DNA of 64,000 nucleotides from Limnomonas spitsbergensis (taxonomy: Eukaryota; Chlorophyta; Chlorophyceae; Chlamydomonadales): contig JAYJMM010000039.1 of the NCBI GenBank assembly GCA_037349105.1, positions 806,001-870,000 of the forward strand, written 5' to 3'. Under the pieces are notes generated by a model that was not told where the DNA came from, did not search any database, and worked only from the letters and a program-made list of their open reading frames with translations. The position numbers were made by a program, and so were the translations under genes. Shown piece by piece: positions 21,970 through 31,544 of the stretch (the stretch's first letter is position 1; every line of letters starts with the position of its first letter).

Positions 21970-22183
21970 GATTGCTTTCAACGACTGCGACTGCCCATCT
22001 TGTACGGCAAAGCAGTCTCTGGTTCGCTTTGTACCAGCAGCGACTGCTTCGCATGTACGGCAAGACAGTCGCAAGCAGTCTCAAGCACTCCGAACATCGC
22101 CTTATTGCAGTCCGAGCGTCGCCTTAGAACAGTCCGAGAGTCGCCTTAGAGTAGTCCGAGCGCCGGAAGTACTACCGGAATAG
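21970..22183. repeat. GACTGC/GCAGTC-rich leader upstream of retroelement 2
   Basis: Contains many gactgc and gcagtc words and three gtcgccttag units (about 22095-22150). These match, in inverted orientation, the gctctaaggcgac words in the leader of retroelement 1 (2592-2763). Confidence 0.45.
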
Positions 22184-22205
22184 TGACCATCCAAGATAGA
22201 ATGCC

Positions 22206-24019
22206 ATGGCCGGGCAGGTTTCGCAGGAGAGCGATGAACCGCGGATCCAGAGCAAAAGGGCGGCTGTGCCGGTGGGAAAGCCGTTGGCTGACCTGATGTG
22301 GAAAGAAGAGCTGTCAGATCCCATCCCAGAGGTGCAAGTGCAAAAAGGGCCGCAGCTGAGGGCAGGGCTGCATCCGAGGGGGCAGCTGAGGCCGCACCGC
22401 ACTCCAGTCAGGAGGGTGGTAGGGTCCACGGTGTATGGAACACCCCTGTCCAGGTTTCTCCACAATGTGGGCAGGCCTGTGCAGAGATCCAAGGAGGGAT
22501 TTAGCGGCCAAGTGAAGAGAGGCGGCAGCCAAGGGGGCGGCCTGTATGGATTTTCCAATAATCCAGCATGGGCACAGGTGGAAGGCCCCAGAGAGTCAGA
22601 GCACTCCAGGGAGGTGAAGGTGGCAGATCTAGAGGAGCTGATTGAGGAGGATCTGCAGCCGATCGGCTGGAGGGGGATTCTGCGGTGGGTGGCAAACCTG
22701 TGGGAGCAAGTTTGCTCCAGGTATTTCTCCCACTTCAGCGATCAGGTGAATGCGATTGAGGAATTCAGGGCCCATCATCTGAGGGAATGGGCAACGAAGG
22801 CCATGATGGGGATTCCACACACAGGGCAGGACAGGACGACGCTGTTGGCCGCCCTTGGACAGGCGTCCAAGGAGGAGCAGGACGCGAGGCAGCCCTGGCC
22901 GTTAAGGCCTTCGCAGATGAGTGGTGCAATAGGGTGAAGGGAGATCAGGAGGAACCTGGATCTGAACCCGAGGATGAAGAAGTGGAGGATCAAGAGTGGG
23001 AAGGTTATGAAACAGCTGTGCAGCAACCAGAGGAGCTCAGGGAGGTCCAAAGGTGGCAGCAGCAGGCAAGGGCCACGCCCATCCCAGGGTCCAGAGAGGC
23101 CAGAGAGGAGGTGCTGTCAGATTCCTGGGCCAGGAATTACACAAGAGGGACACAGCCAAGCTGGCAGAGCCAGGAGCCGCCCAGGAGGCAGGCAGACGGA
23201 AAGAAACAGCCAAACTGGCAGAGCCGGTAGCCGCCCAGGGGGCAGGCAGACAGAAAGAAACAGCCGAGCTGGCAGAGCCAGGAGCCGCCCAGGGGGCAGG
23301 CATACGGCAGGGAACAGCCAAGCTGGCAGAGCTAGGAGCCGCCCAGGGGGCAGGCAGACGGAAAGAAACAGCCAAGCTGGCAGAGCCAGTAGCCGCCCTG
23401 GGGGCAGGCAGACGGCAGGGAACAGCCAAACTGGCAAAGCCAGGAGCCGCCCAGGGGGCAGGCAGAATACGGCAGGAGGACACAACCAGGCGGGCCAAGC
23501 CAGAAGCCGCTCAGGGGGCAGGCAGAATCCGGCAGAGGAACACAGCCTCGGGAGTCTGGCCCAGAGGAGAGAAAAAGCAGAGATGAGGCTGATCAGCCGC
23601 CACCCGAGAGGAGCAGAGGCTCCGCGGGCGGAGCCGGCAGACAGTCGTCCGGGGGCGGACAAGCCCAGGATGGGGCTGGCCGCAGAAACAGCCAGTACCA
23701 GCTCAGTCGCAGCCCACCAGGGGGCGACAGTGGCGGATCTGGATCAGACTCCAGTTCAGACGAGTCGGGGTCAGGTGGAGCGGACAGGCGCGGGCTAGGG
23801 GCCAGGAGGGAGTCTAGCGACCAGGAAATGAAGAGGCTCGATAGGGAGCAGGCAAGGATGAACCTGCAGCTGCTGCAGCAGATGGTCCTGCAGTTGGCAG
23901 GGGTGGCCAAATATACCAAAATCCCAGCTATCCAAGGCAACGTGCCGGTGTTGGATATGTCACACCCGGGCGCGGTTGCAGCCAAGAAATATTGCCAAGC
24001 GTGTGGCTATTGGGGATCA
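22206..24019 (+). pseudogene. gag: Gag of retroelement 2, left portion, decayed and split
   Basis: Homologous by eye to residues of the minus-strand gags at 42771-43835 and 40693-42789. It starts at an internal point (AVPVGKPLADL), keeps the conserved helical block (ATKAMMGIPHTGQDRTTLLA), then shifts frame near 22870 (the next frame reads EAALAVKAFADEWCN). Stops interrupt the repeat region (TAG at 23228, and further TAGs near 23332 and 23391) where units of about 57-63 bp encode QEPPRGQA-type repeats. The capsid start (IQGNVPVLDMSHPGAVAA) is intact, then the frame is cut after WGS at 24019 by the insertion; it continues with HNRLALSDEPP at 45733. Confidence 0.8.
24016..24019. other. Target-site duplication ATCA, left copy
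   Basis: ATCA precedes TGTCGC at 24020 and recurs after GTGACA at 45729-45732. Joining gag across one copy restores the gag reading frame, which fixes both edges of the insertion. Confidence 0.85.
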
Positions 24020-24240
24020 TGTCGCACCATAAAGCAGTAAACGCGCCAATATGGTAAACTCCGTAATCTCCGGTAAAGGCGCCTTAGAGAGGTGTCCTTC
24101 TACTCACAAACAGGCTCCTTGTACTTCAGACAAGAGCTGTTAACTGGCTACTGTAAGGTTCAGCCCTAGCGGGAAGTCTCTCTGCCTAGGGGTAAGTCTG
24201 GGTGTCCCTGTCTCGTGGGTACCGCCCCTACTCTTCACTC
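24020..24240 (-). repeat. Terminal repeat B2
   Basis: 221 bp, identical to B1 (24869-25090) apart from a 1-bp gap near 24230. Forms the outer 3' end of the minus-strand element (revcomp ends gcgaca). Confidence 0.85.
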
Positions 24241-24866
24241 GCGTTGTGCGCTTCAGGTCCGTGGCGGACTTCTCCCTCACGACAGTGATGGGCGCCTACG
24301 GGCAGACTTCGTGACTACTCACTGGCTGCGGGTGCTCAACGAGTTAAGCTACTAGATTTGTATTTGTATGTCAGGCAATAGCAAGGGTTGGCGCAGGCCT
24401 TCAGGCTGTCTGGTCGCGAACCAGCTAGGCAATCAGGTGCACTTACCGCGTCACACGCGGTGAGGGTACGGGATCGTAGACTGCGAACTACTTGTTCGGC
24501 AGGGATCTCGTTCCTCAACTGAGGTCTTGTTCTCTTGCTATCTCAGCGGAAGCTGAGGTAGTCTTGACTTGTTGTAGGTACTGACTTCAGGTACAACTCG
24601 GGTCTCACGCACTGGGTGACGGCCGGAGCTTGTTACTGAAGAGGTCTGTCCTTTTGAAAAGGACGAAGTAACTAGTTTAGGCAATTGCCGGGATACAGGG
24701 ACCCGGCAGGCCCAATTCAAAGTACGGGACAGCTAAACCCCTGGCGTAAGCGGGTTTCTAGGTTCCTATTCAAATAAGGAGGATCCGCAGGGAAGCTGCG
24801 AAGCCTCCGAGGTCGCAAACTGCGGCCTAAACGGTTTTGGCACGTATACCGTAATATACCGTGACA
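24241..24866 (-). repeat. Terminal repeat A2
   Basis: 626 bp, about 99% identical to A1 (45103-45728) by eye. Joined directly to B2, so A2+B2 looks like a complete LTR of 847 bp bounded by TGTCAC...GCGACA on the minus strand. Confidence 0.85.
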
Positions 24867-24868
24867 GC

Positions 24869-25090
24869 TGTCGCACCATAAAGCAGTAAACGCGCCAATA
24901 TGGTAAACTCCGTAATCTCCGGTAAAGGCGCCTTAGAGAGGTGTCCTTCTACTCACAAACAGGCTCCTTGTACTTCAGACAAGAGCTGTTAACTGGCTAC
25001 TGTAAGGTTCAGCCCTAGCGGGAAGTCTCTCTGCCTAGGGGTAAGTCTGGGTGTCCCTGTCTCGTGGGTACCGCCCCTACTACTTCACTC
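24869..25090 (-). repeat. Internal repeat B1
   Basis: Second copy of B, separated from A2 by the two bases gc. Its other side (25091 onward) is the element's 3' noncoding region, as for the B-like 3' ends of retroelements 1 and 2. Confidence 0.85.
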
Positions 25091-25730
25091 GCCCCCCCGC
25101 TCCTCAGCGTTAAGCCTATCGGGCATGCGCTGGGAGCCGGAAAAAGGGGTCGGTACTGTTAGGAAGAAATTTCTGGCAATATGTACACCTCAGAAGATCA
25201 AAGTATCAAAGCAAATCTGCCTGGTTCAGGCCTTCTACACGCATCTGTCTGGTTCAGGCCATATACACAAATCTGCCTGGTTCAGGCCGTCCACACGCAT
25301 CTGCCTGGTTCAGGCCATATACACAAATCTGCCTGGTTCAGGCCGTCCAAACGCATCTGCCTGGTTCAGGCTTCCTTCAAGGCAAAATTCACATAATCTC
25401 TGCAAGCAATGCGCACATACTGCGCGTCATTCTAAGCATCTCAGTTGCTCATCACCAAACTTGGCTGTTAATCAGAATCATCAGGCCAGGCCAAGTATAA
25501 CCGCCGCTCTCGCCCCACTGCGCCATAGACGCCTGGTCTTTTAAGGCCACAGGAAATGTGCGCCGCAGCAGCGGCTTCTGCCCCCTTGGTTACTATCACT
25601 ACTCCACAAAATCAAGTCTTGTTGTCCACGCTCCAGCATATGTACTACCGCAGCCTTGCTGCTGCGGCTCTGGAGAAACAAATTTTCATAACCCGTTGCT
25701 GCTCTAGGTCTTGTCGCCACCTAGCATAAA
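25091..25730 (-). repeat. 3' noncoding region with CTGCCTGGTTCAGGC repeats
   Basis: Six copies of ctgcctggttcaggc (one is tctg-type) lie at about 25217-25375, spaced about 29-31 bp. The same region, inverted, with three copies is found at 46810-47285 in retroelement 2. A local hairpin (ccgcagccttgctgctgcgg, about 25650) is conserved in both (46860-46880). Confidence 0.75.
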
Positions 25731-25903
25731 CTGCCATTGACTCGCTGGCCTCCGGACCAGCACCTGCCGCGCACTAGGACCAGGTGCGCTGTGCCTGAAA
25801 GCGTCTTCTGCTGCTCAGCCTCTGCCCTTTCCTGTTGGTTGCGGTGTGAGTACCGACACATGCTCAGCAGCCTTGCCGCTCTGGGCTCGGCCTTCCATGA
25901 GGT

Positions 25904-26485
25904 TCAGGTATCGGTGCACCCTTCAAGTGCCGATTCCTCCTCCTCCTTCGCTGCTTCTTTGGCCACCTTGGCCCGTCTGGCAACTGCCCTCGGGGTGACA
26001 TTGGCCTCTCCCCGGCCAATGGTGTACGAGATGTCGTACAACCCGTTCGCCATTGGCCTTGCGATGCCCCGCTCCATTTGCCGCGTAGCTGGGTTGGTGG
26101 CCATAACCTCCACCTCAGGCTTATCCATGATGTCGGCATCCGGGGCCGCCCTGGCTGCTGCCCTGGCAGCTGGGCTTGGCCGCCCCTGGACGGCTGCGCT
26201 GCGCTCTGGCTCTGCAGCGGGCCCTGCTATCTCAGCGGGCCCAGCGACCTTGTTGTCCGGCTGGCACCGTGGGCACAACCAATCGCCCTCAGGCACCTCA
26301 TCAAGAGCTGGTACCAAGCAATCCATGTGCCAACCTGTGTTGCAGACATCGCACAACAGCATCACATCTCCGCGATCTGGCAGTTGGCACACCTCACAAG
26401 ACAAGCTGTTATTGGGCCTTGCCCCACTGAAATCGACCACCCCTCGGAGGTTGGGCAAGTGGCACGGGGAGCAGTTGACAGCGTT
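25904..26485 (-). CDS. PHD finger domain, in frame with pol after one TAG
   Basis: After the pol stop (TAG, 26488-26486) the same frame stays open: NAVNCSPCHLPNL and then a full C4HC3 PHD finger, with Cys pairs in CEVCQLPDRG and CDVCNTGWHMDC and the last pair in CPRC. It is followed by a Pro/Ala-rich linker and basic tail (RRAKVAKEAAKEEEE). PHD fingers commonly read histone H3 tails. In Ty3/Gypsy elements C-terminal chromodomains play a comparable targeting role, so a chromatin-targeting role for the integrase C-terminus is a fair inference. No ATG is needed if the TAG is read through or is a recent mutation from CAG. Confidence 0.8.
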   Translation of the reverse strand, partial: NAVNCSPCHLPNLRGVVDFSGARPNNSLSCEVCQLPDRGDVMLLCDVCNTGWHMDCLVPALDEVPEGDWLCPRCQPDNKVAGPAEIAGPAAEPERSAAVQGRPSPAARAAARAAPDADIMDKPEVEVMATNPATRQMERGIARPMANGLYDISYTIGRGEANVTPRAVARRAKVAKEAAKEEEESALEGCTDT

Positions 26486-29400
26486 CTATGTCACTGTCAA
26501 ACCGTCTGCTCCCTCCAACACCAGTGTGCCTGTTTCTCCCAGCCTTTTAACTCTCAGGATCTCTGGCCTAGCCTTAGGATCCAGGCTACGGCGCTCCGAT
26601 GAATATCTGACATACACGTAATCGCCTTCTGCGAAACGTCTGATTTGGGGGACGTATCCTCCTCCCCTGATCCTTGCATAGCGCAGCTTATCGCGGTGCT
26701 GTGCGATCTTTAGGTGCTCACCCGCAACTGGCAGCGCCTCTTTGATCCTAGCCACTCTGGCCAGGAGCAGGTCCGCTGCCTCCTCTGCTGTTGCCACCTT
26801 GCCGGTGCTCCATAGGTCCGCCCCCACTCTGGAGGGGAACGTGGGTCTCTGCCCAAAAATAACCTCGTATGGCGCCATGCGCGTGGCCTGCTGCGGCGAG
26901 CAGCGGAAGCCCAGCGCCACCCATGGTACCATCTTGTCCCAGGAATCGTCGCTGCTGCCCTCCTGGCAGCACTTGCGCAGTCCTGTCTTGAGAGTCTGGA
27001 CTGCCCTCTCGGACAGCCCGTCTGCCTGGGGGTGATTGGCAGAAGTGGTGCGGTGATCAATAAAGCAATCCAGTAACATGTCCTGGAATTCTCCCTGGAA
27101 CTCTGTCCCCTGGTCCGTCACCACCTCTGCGCAGCCCCCGAAACGTGCTACCACATTCTGGAAGAAAGCCAAGGCTGTCACATCTGACGCCTTGCTTGGG
27201 ATGGGGATTAACTCCACCCACTTGGAGTAATGCTCCACACACACCATCACAAATCGATTGCCCCTGGGCGTGGTGGTGAATGGTCCACACAGATCCACTC
27301 CCCACCGGAAAAATAACCCCTCGATGGGCAGCGGATGCAGGTCGGGCTGTATGTGATTGAATGTGGACGCCCTGGCCCGATCACACACACCGCACTCCTG
27401 CACCACCTTCCTGACTGCTGCCCTGAGCCCCCTCCTCCAGTGCTGCTGCATGACCATGAAAGCTGTGCGGTGGCTGCCAAAATGGCCCGTACCAGCATGG
27501 GCCTCCTGGATCACTGCCAGCCTGTCCTCTGGCCTGGGTACTACACATCGTCTTCCGTCAGGCATAAGCCGTGTCAACACTCCTCCCCTCTCTGATTCCC
27601 ACAGATAAGGAGCGGCTCTGCGCTGTACCCTTGCCTGCTCTCCTAGCTCCGTTCCTGGAGCGTGTATTTTCTCACTTAGGTATCTCAACACTGGCGCATC
27701 TGACCACACGTCCACCTTGGCTGGGGTCCCTGCCCCGAACCCAGGTGGATCACATTCTCCCCCACCGTCAGCGCTCTCAACACTGCCAGCATCTGCTTTG
27801 GCCACAGGTGTATTCCCACCTGGTTCCTGCGCTGCATCGGCCCAATCTGCCGCAGCGGATTCTCCCATGCACTGCCTGTACGTCGCTGCGACCTCCCCAC
27901 TGCCAGAGCATGCGTTTCCTGCGGTAGCAAGGGTGTAGTGGCTGGACATTAAAGTGGCACCAAGCACAGGATCCCTGTCCTGGCCTGGCAACCTTGCTCT
28001 GCGCACCATTTCATCCGGTAATATTTTGGCACACTCAAGTGCCACATTGAACCATGCACTCAACGCCCACGAATCCATGCACCTGCCCAAGGCTGCCCTC
28101 CTGGCAGCCTCTGGGAAGTCTGGTCGCGGCAACGTGGATCCTACAGCATACCCCATGGCACGTTCACGTTCATTTGCATTGGGCTCCTGCAGATCCCCCA
28201 TGGGCCTGTACACCATGATCCCATTCTGCCCATTCCTGAAAGAATATGATGCGGGAGTCGCCATCAAGCAGGGCAGCACCCTCCTGGGCTGTCCTGTCAC
28301 ATTGATGCGATACCCTCCATTGTCTGGACAGGCGACCACCTGGGCCCTGCTGCCCTTGTCCAGAATATCATCCACGACCCCCTCATGGGGCCTGGCCGAA
28401 GCGCAAATCACAAACTCGATATCCTCAGACGGGGCTATGTTCCCCCAGTAGTTGCGGGTACGGTGGGCGTAAGACCCCACCTGTGCCGCATCAAAAAGTG
28501 CAGGCGTCCCCAGGACCCTACACACTTCATTGAACCCGTCTACACTGGCCTTGGTGCTCCTCTGATTCAGCTGCATCGCAACATTCTCAATCAGGTATGC
28601 GGGCGGTCTGGACAATTGCAGGACCTGCAAAGTGCCCAACAACTTGACCAGCGGGAAGAAAGACTTGCTTCGTTCCCCCGCCAGCCCGCGCCCCTTGCCT
28701 GCTGATGAGAGGTCCTGACACTCCCATCCAGCCACCATAAACCACTGACGCCCATCCTGGGCGCCTGCTCCCCGGAGGTGCTCTGCCGTAATGGCGTACA
28801 CATCCTGGGGTAGCGCTCTGAACACATCCTCAAACGCTTTCACTGGAAGCAGCTGGGGAAATCGCTTGTGCAACTGCACCAAACGACCCCCAGCAATCTC
28901 CCTTACTTCTTCGCTGATATCCGCATACAAATATCGAACCACTGGAATTCCTGCTTTGAGCACCATTTCCAGCCCAGAGCACATACCTCCAAAGGGCTCA
29001 AAGAGGACCACCCCTTCTTTCTCCATGGTCCGCACAGCCTGTACCGGCAGGCACGCTGTGTCCACCCCTGCGTGTGCGTGAGGCGGTGCAACCCGGGGCA
29101 GGTCAGACAGTACATCGCTGATCATTGTCCTGGCTCTGTCTCGGCCACTGAACGCCTGCTCTGCCGTACTGACAGGCTGAGCCTGCTCATCATCCTCAGT
29201 GGCGGCAGAGGATATCTCCTGCCCAACCACGCTTGTCGCACAAGCTGCCTCTGCAGCCCGCAAAAGTTTCACTCCCCTTCGTCCTTCCTGTGCCATACGG
29301 ACCAACTGGTCGGCATGCCACTGGTTCACCCTGCGCATCCCTGTGAGCATGGCTACCTGCCTCCCACTCTCCTCCCCCCTGGCCGCCGGCTCTGATGCAA

Positions 29401-31447
29401 CCGCATCAAGCCTAGCTCCTGTGCGGTCAGCGGAGGACGGGAGAGGCGACCTGGACGGAATGTCCGCATTCTGGTGGCATGCTCCAGAGCGGTGGACAAT
29501 GGTAATGTCCAGCTCCTGGAGCATGAGTGCCCACCTAGCGTGCTGGCCCACCAGCGTCTGGTTGTCCATGAGGTAGGTCAGTGGCTCATGGTCAGTGATG
29601 AGGTGCACCTTGCACCCAAACAGCATGTGACGGTATGTGCGCGCGGCATATACTGCAGCCAGCATCTCCCCCTGAAACGAGGAGTAGTTCTTCTCACTCT
29701 TGTTCAGGGATCTGGACGTGCATGCAACCATATATTCCCGACCGCTGTCATCGCACTGCCCTAGTACTGCTCCAATACCCTGCTTAGAGAAGTCAGTGTA
29801 CAGCAAGAAGGGCCTTGGCGGTCCTTTGCCATCTGGCCCCGTTCCACTGTAATCCGGTCTGCGCAGGACCCTACCGCCCTCGCACATCTCCGTTTTGATC
29901 AGCTGGAACGCCTGCGACTGCTCTGGCCCCCACACAAACGGGACCCCCTTGACCAGCAATGCATTGATGCATGCTGCCTTCTTGGAGAAATCCGGAATGT
30001 AGCAGCGGTAGAAGTTCAGGAAGCCCATGACTTCCTGAATGTTCTTCACCGTTGCGGGCTCAGGCAGCGCCATAACCGCTGCAATTTTAGCTGCATGCGG
30101 CGTGAGACCCTGGGCCGACACGTTGTGACCCAGGTATTCTACCGTCGCACACCCAAACAACGACTTGTCGGGGTGTGCCCTCAACCCGACATTGTGGAGC
30201 ATGTCCAGCATGAGCTCCACATGCTTGATGTGCTCCGCTGGTGTATCACTGTACACCAGCAAATCATCAATAAAAGCCACACAAAAGGAACTCAGGCCCG
30301 CTCTGGCGATCTCCTCTTCCATCATTCTCTGGAAGAAAGGAGGCCCATTGCGCAGCCCAAAATTGAGCTTGGTGTACATCCACAGCTCAGGTCCCATCCA
30401 GAATGCCGTCTTAGGCTGGTCCTCAGCTTTGATCGGTATCTGCATGAACCCCGACCTGAGGTCCACCTTACTGAATATCTTGGCCGTACCCAGGTTCTGA
30501 AAAATTGTTTCCATCCTGGGGATGGCAAACTCCTGCTTAGCCGTACGCAGGTTCAACCTGCGCATATCGTGCGCTATGCGGTGATCAGTCCACTCGCCAG
30601 TCTCAGCACTCTTCTTGGCCGCAACCACAGAGTTGGCTGCAAACTTGATGGGACCCCCTTGGGGCACCTTCACAATGATACCTGCCTGTATCATCGGCTG
30701 GCACTTCTCTTTAAAGATGGCAGCCTTTGGAGGCGGCATGTCCCGCGACTTCTGAAAGCACGAGCTGACCTCGTCTTCCAAAGCCAATGTAAACTCACCC
30801 TGCGTGCCGCAGTAGCCTGGCAGGTCTTCCATGGAGTAAGCGAATGCTCCCTGGCGGTCCCTGAGGCTCTGCTCGAGGGACGCCTGCTGCTCCTCCGTGA
30901 AGTCAGGGTGCTTGCCCAGCAGCCATCCTTCTTCAGTCTTGACATATTCCGAAGGTGGTTCAACCACACCTCCTGGCTGGAACATGTCGATCATCTCTGC
31001 TGCCTGCGGGTCGTCCTCCGCGGCTGGTGCTTCCCCCTCGGTGCTGCTGTTGCGCTGCCATTCCTCCTGCTGGCTGTAGGCGCCCCCTGCCCCTCTGGCA
31101 CCCCCCAAAGAGATGACAGCCGGCGGGCGCAGCCAGCCTGACGTAAGCTTTGCCGCAGCCTCCTGGCTGGACACAAAAGCACCCTGGCCGGCTGTAAATC
31201 CCCCTCCTCGGACGCCCTGCCCAGTGGCCCTTGCACCCGGGATGCACGCTGACAGCAGGAGCCACACCAGCAACAGCTGGAATGCACCCGTAAGCACTCC
31301 CTTGAATGCTGTACAGTTCAAGAGTCCCCTGCATGCTGGCGGCTGCCGCCCAACTTGCGGCTGTTGCCCTGCTGGCTGCGCCACTAAAGGTTCTGCTGGT
31401 GGCCCTGGCCTCAACTGCTCTGTGGCCCATGTGATCTCCAGCTCCAC
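26486..31447 (-). CDS. pol: Pol polyprotein: RT - RNase H - C5 DNA methyltransferase - integrase
   Basis: One open frame of 1653 residues; the start codon is unknown (frame open from 31447; a shift from the ORF ending at 31545 is likely). Residues about 220-480 are a Ty3/Gypsy reverse transcriptase (FIDDLLVYSD near 393; KVDLRSGFMQIPI). RNase H starts near 545 (LYTDFSKQGIGAVLG, later TDHEPLTYLM). Residues about 805-1150 are a C5-cytosine methyltransferase of DNMT3/DRM type: motif I FEPFGGMCSGLEM (812), catalytic motif IV GWECQDLSS (909; Cys present, the usual Pro is Glu), motif VI IENVAMQ (953), motif VIII AHRTRNYWGN (996), and a C-terminal ERERAMGY block (1097). Integrase follows: HHCC zinc site (HAGTGH, CGVC; 1316-1355), then the DDE core (VDLCGP 1385, TDQGTEF 1446, SERAVQ 1478). 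A hydrophobic stretch (LLLVWLLLSACIPGA) lies near residue 60. No internal stop. Confidence 0.92.
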   Translation of the reverse strand: MELEITWATEQLRPGPPAEPLVAQPAGQQPQVGRQPPACRGLLNCTAFKGVLTGAFQLLLVWLLLSACIPGARATGQGVRGGGFTAGQGAFVSSQEAAAKLTSGWLRPPAVISLGGARGAGGAYSQQEEWQRNSSTEGEAPAAEDDPQAAEMIDMFQPGGVVEPPSEYVKTEEGWLLGKHPDFTEEQQASLEQSLRDRQGAFAYSMEDLPGYCGTQGEFTLALEDEVSSCFQKSRDMPPPKAAIFKEKCQPMIQAGIIVKVPQGGPIKFAANSVVAAKKSAETGEWTDHRIAHDMRRLNLRTAKQEFAIPRMETIFQNLGTAKIFSKVDLRSGFMQIPIKAEDQPKTAFWMGPELWMYTKLNFGLRNGPPFFQRMMEEEIARAGLSSFCVAFIDDLLVYSDTPAEHIKHVELMLDMLHNVGLRAHPDKSLFGCATVEYLGHNVSAQGLTPHAAKIAAVMALPEPATVKNIQEVMGFLNFYRCYIPDFSKKAACINALLVKGVPFVWGPEQSQAFQLIKTEMCEGGRVLRRPDYSGTGPDGKGPPRPFLLYTDFSKQGIGAVLGQCDDSGREYMVACTSRSLNKSEKNYSSFQGEMLAAVYAARTYRHMLFGCKVHLITDHEPLTYLMDNQTLVGQHARWALMLQELDITIVHRSGACHQNADIPSRSPLPSSADRTGARLDAVASEPAARGEESGRQVAMLTGMRRVNQWHADQLVRMAQEGRRGVKLLRAAEAACATSVVGQEISSAATEDDEQAQPVSTAEQAFSGRDRARTMISDVLSDLPRVAPPHAHAGVDTACLPVQAVRTMEKEGVVLFEPFGGMCSGLEMVLKAGIPVVRYLYADISEEVREIAGGRLVQLHKRFPQLLPVKAFEDVFRALPQDVYAITAEHLRGAGAQDGRQWFMVAGWECQDLSSAGKGRGLAGERSKSFFPLVKLLGTLQVLQLSRPPAYLIENVAMQLNQRSTKASVDGFNEVCRVLGTPALFDAAQVGSYAHRTRNYWGNIAPSEDIEFVICASARPHEGVVDDILDKGSRAQVVACPDNGGYRINVTGQPRRVLPCLMATPASYSFRNGQNGIMVYRPMGDLQEPNANERERAMGYAVGSTLPRPDFPEAARRAALGRCMDSWALSAWFNVALECAKILPDEMVRRARLPGQDRDPVLGATLMSSHYTLATAGNACSGSGEVAATYRQCMGESAAADWADAAQEPGGNTPVAKADAGSVESADGGGECDPPGFGAGTPAKVDVWSDAPVLRYLSEKIHAPGTELGEQARVQRRAAPYLWESERGGVLTRLMPDGRRCVVPRPEDRLAVIQEAHAGTGHFGSHRTAFMVMQQHWRRGLRAAVRKVVQECGVCDRARASTFNHIQPDLHPLPIEGLFFRWGVDLCGPFTTTPRGNRFVMVCVEHYSKWVELIPIPSKASDVTALAFFQNVVARFGGCAEVVTDQGTEFQGEFQDMLLDCFIDHRTTSANHPQADGLSERAVQTLKTGLRKCCQEGSSDDSWDKMVPWVALGFRCSPQQATRMAPYEVIFGQRPTFPSRVGADLWSTGKVATAEEAADLLLARVARIKEALPVAGEHLKIAQHRDKLRYARIRGGGYVPQIRRFAEGDYVYVRYSSERRSLDPKARPEILRVKRLGETGTLVLEGADGLTVT

Positions 31448-31544
31448 CAGGCTGATTCTGCCTGGCTGGCAAGGGCAATCCTTGCCCGGCCTGCTGCCAC
31501 GATCCCTGTCTGCAGCCTTCCCATGCGCATTCCTTGCTCGGCGC

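Larger units (their letters stand above)
22184..24019 (+). mobile_element. Retroelement 2, left part (interrupted by 21.7-kb insertion)
   Basis: Same family as retroelement 1, with shared 5' phrase ccaagatagaatgccatg (22191). The element resumes at 45729 and ends at 47570. Its gag begins in the middle of the family protein (AVPVGKPLADL), so the N-terminal third is deleted just behind the shared 5' phrase. Confidence 0.75.

Noticed and set aside
30095..31141. 348-residue plus-strand ORF opposite pol
   Set aside because: Antisense shadow of the reverse transcriptase region; no recognisable domain.
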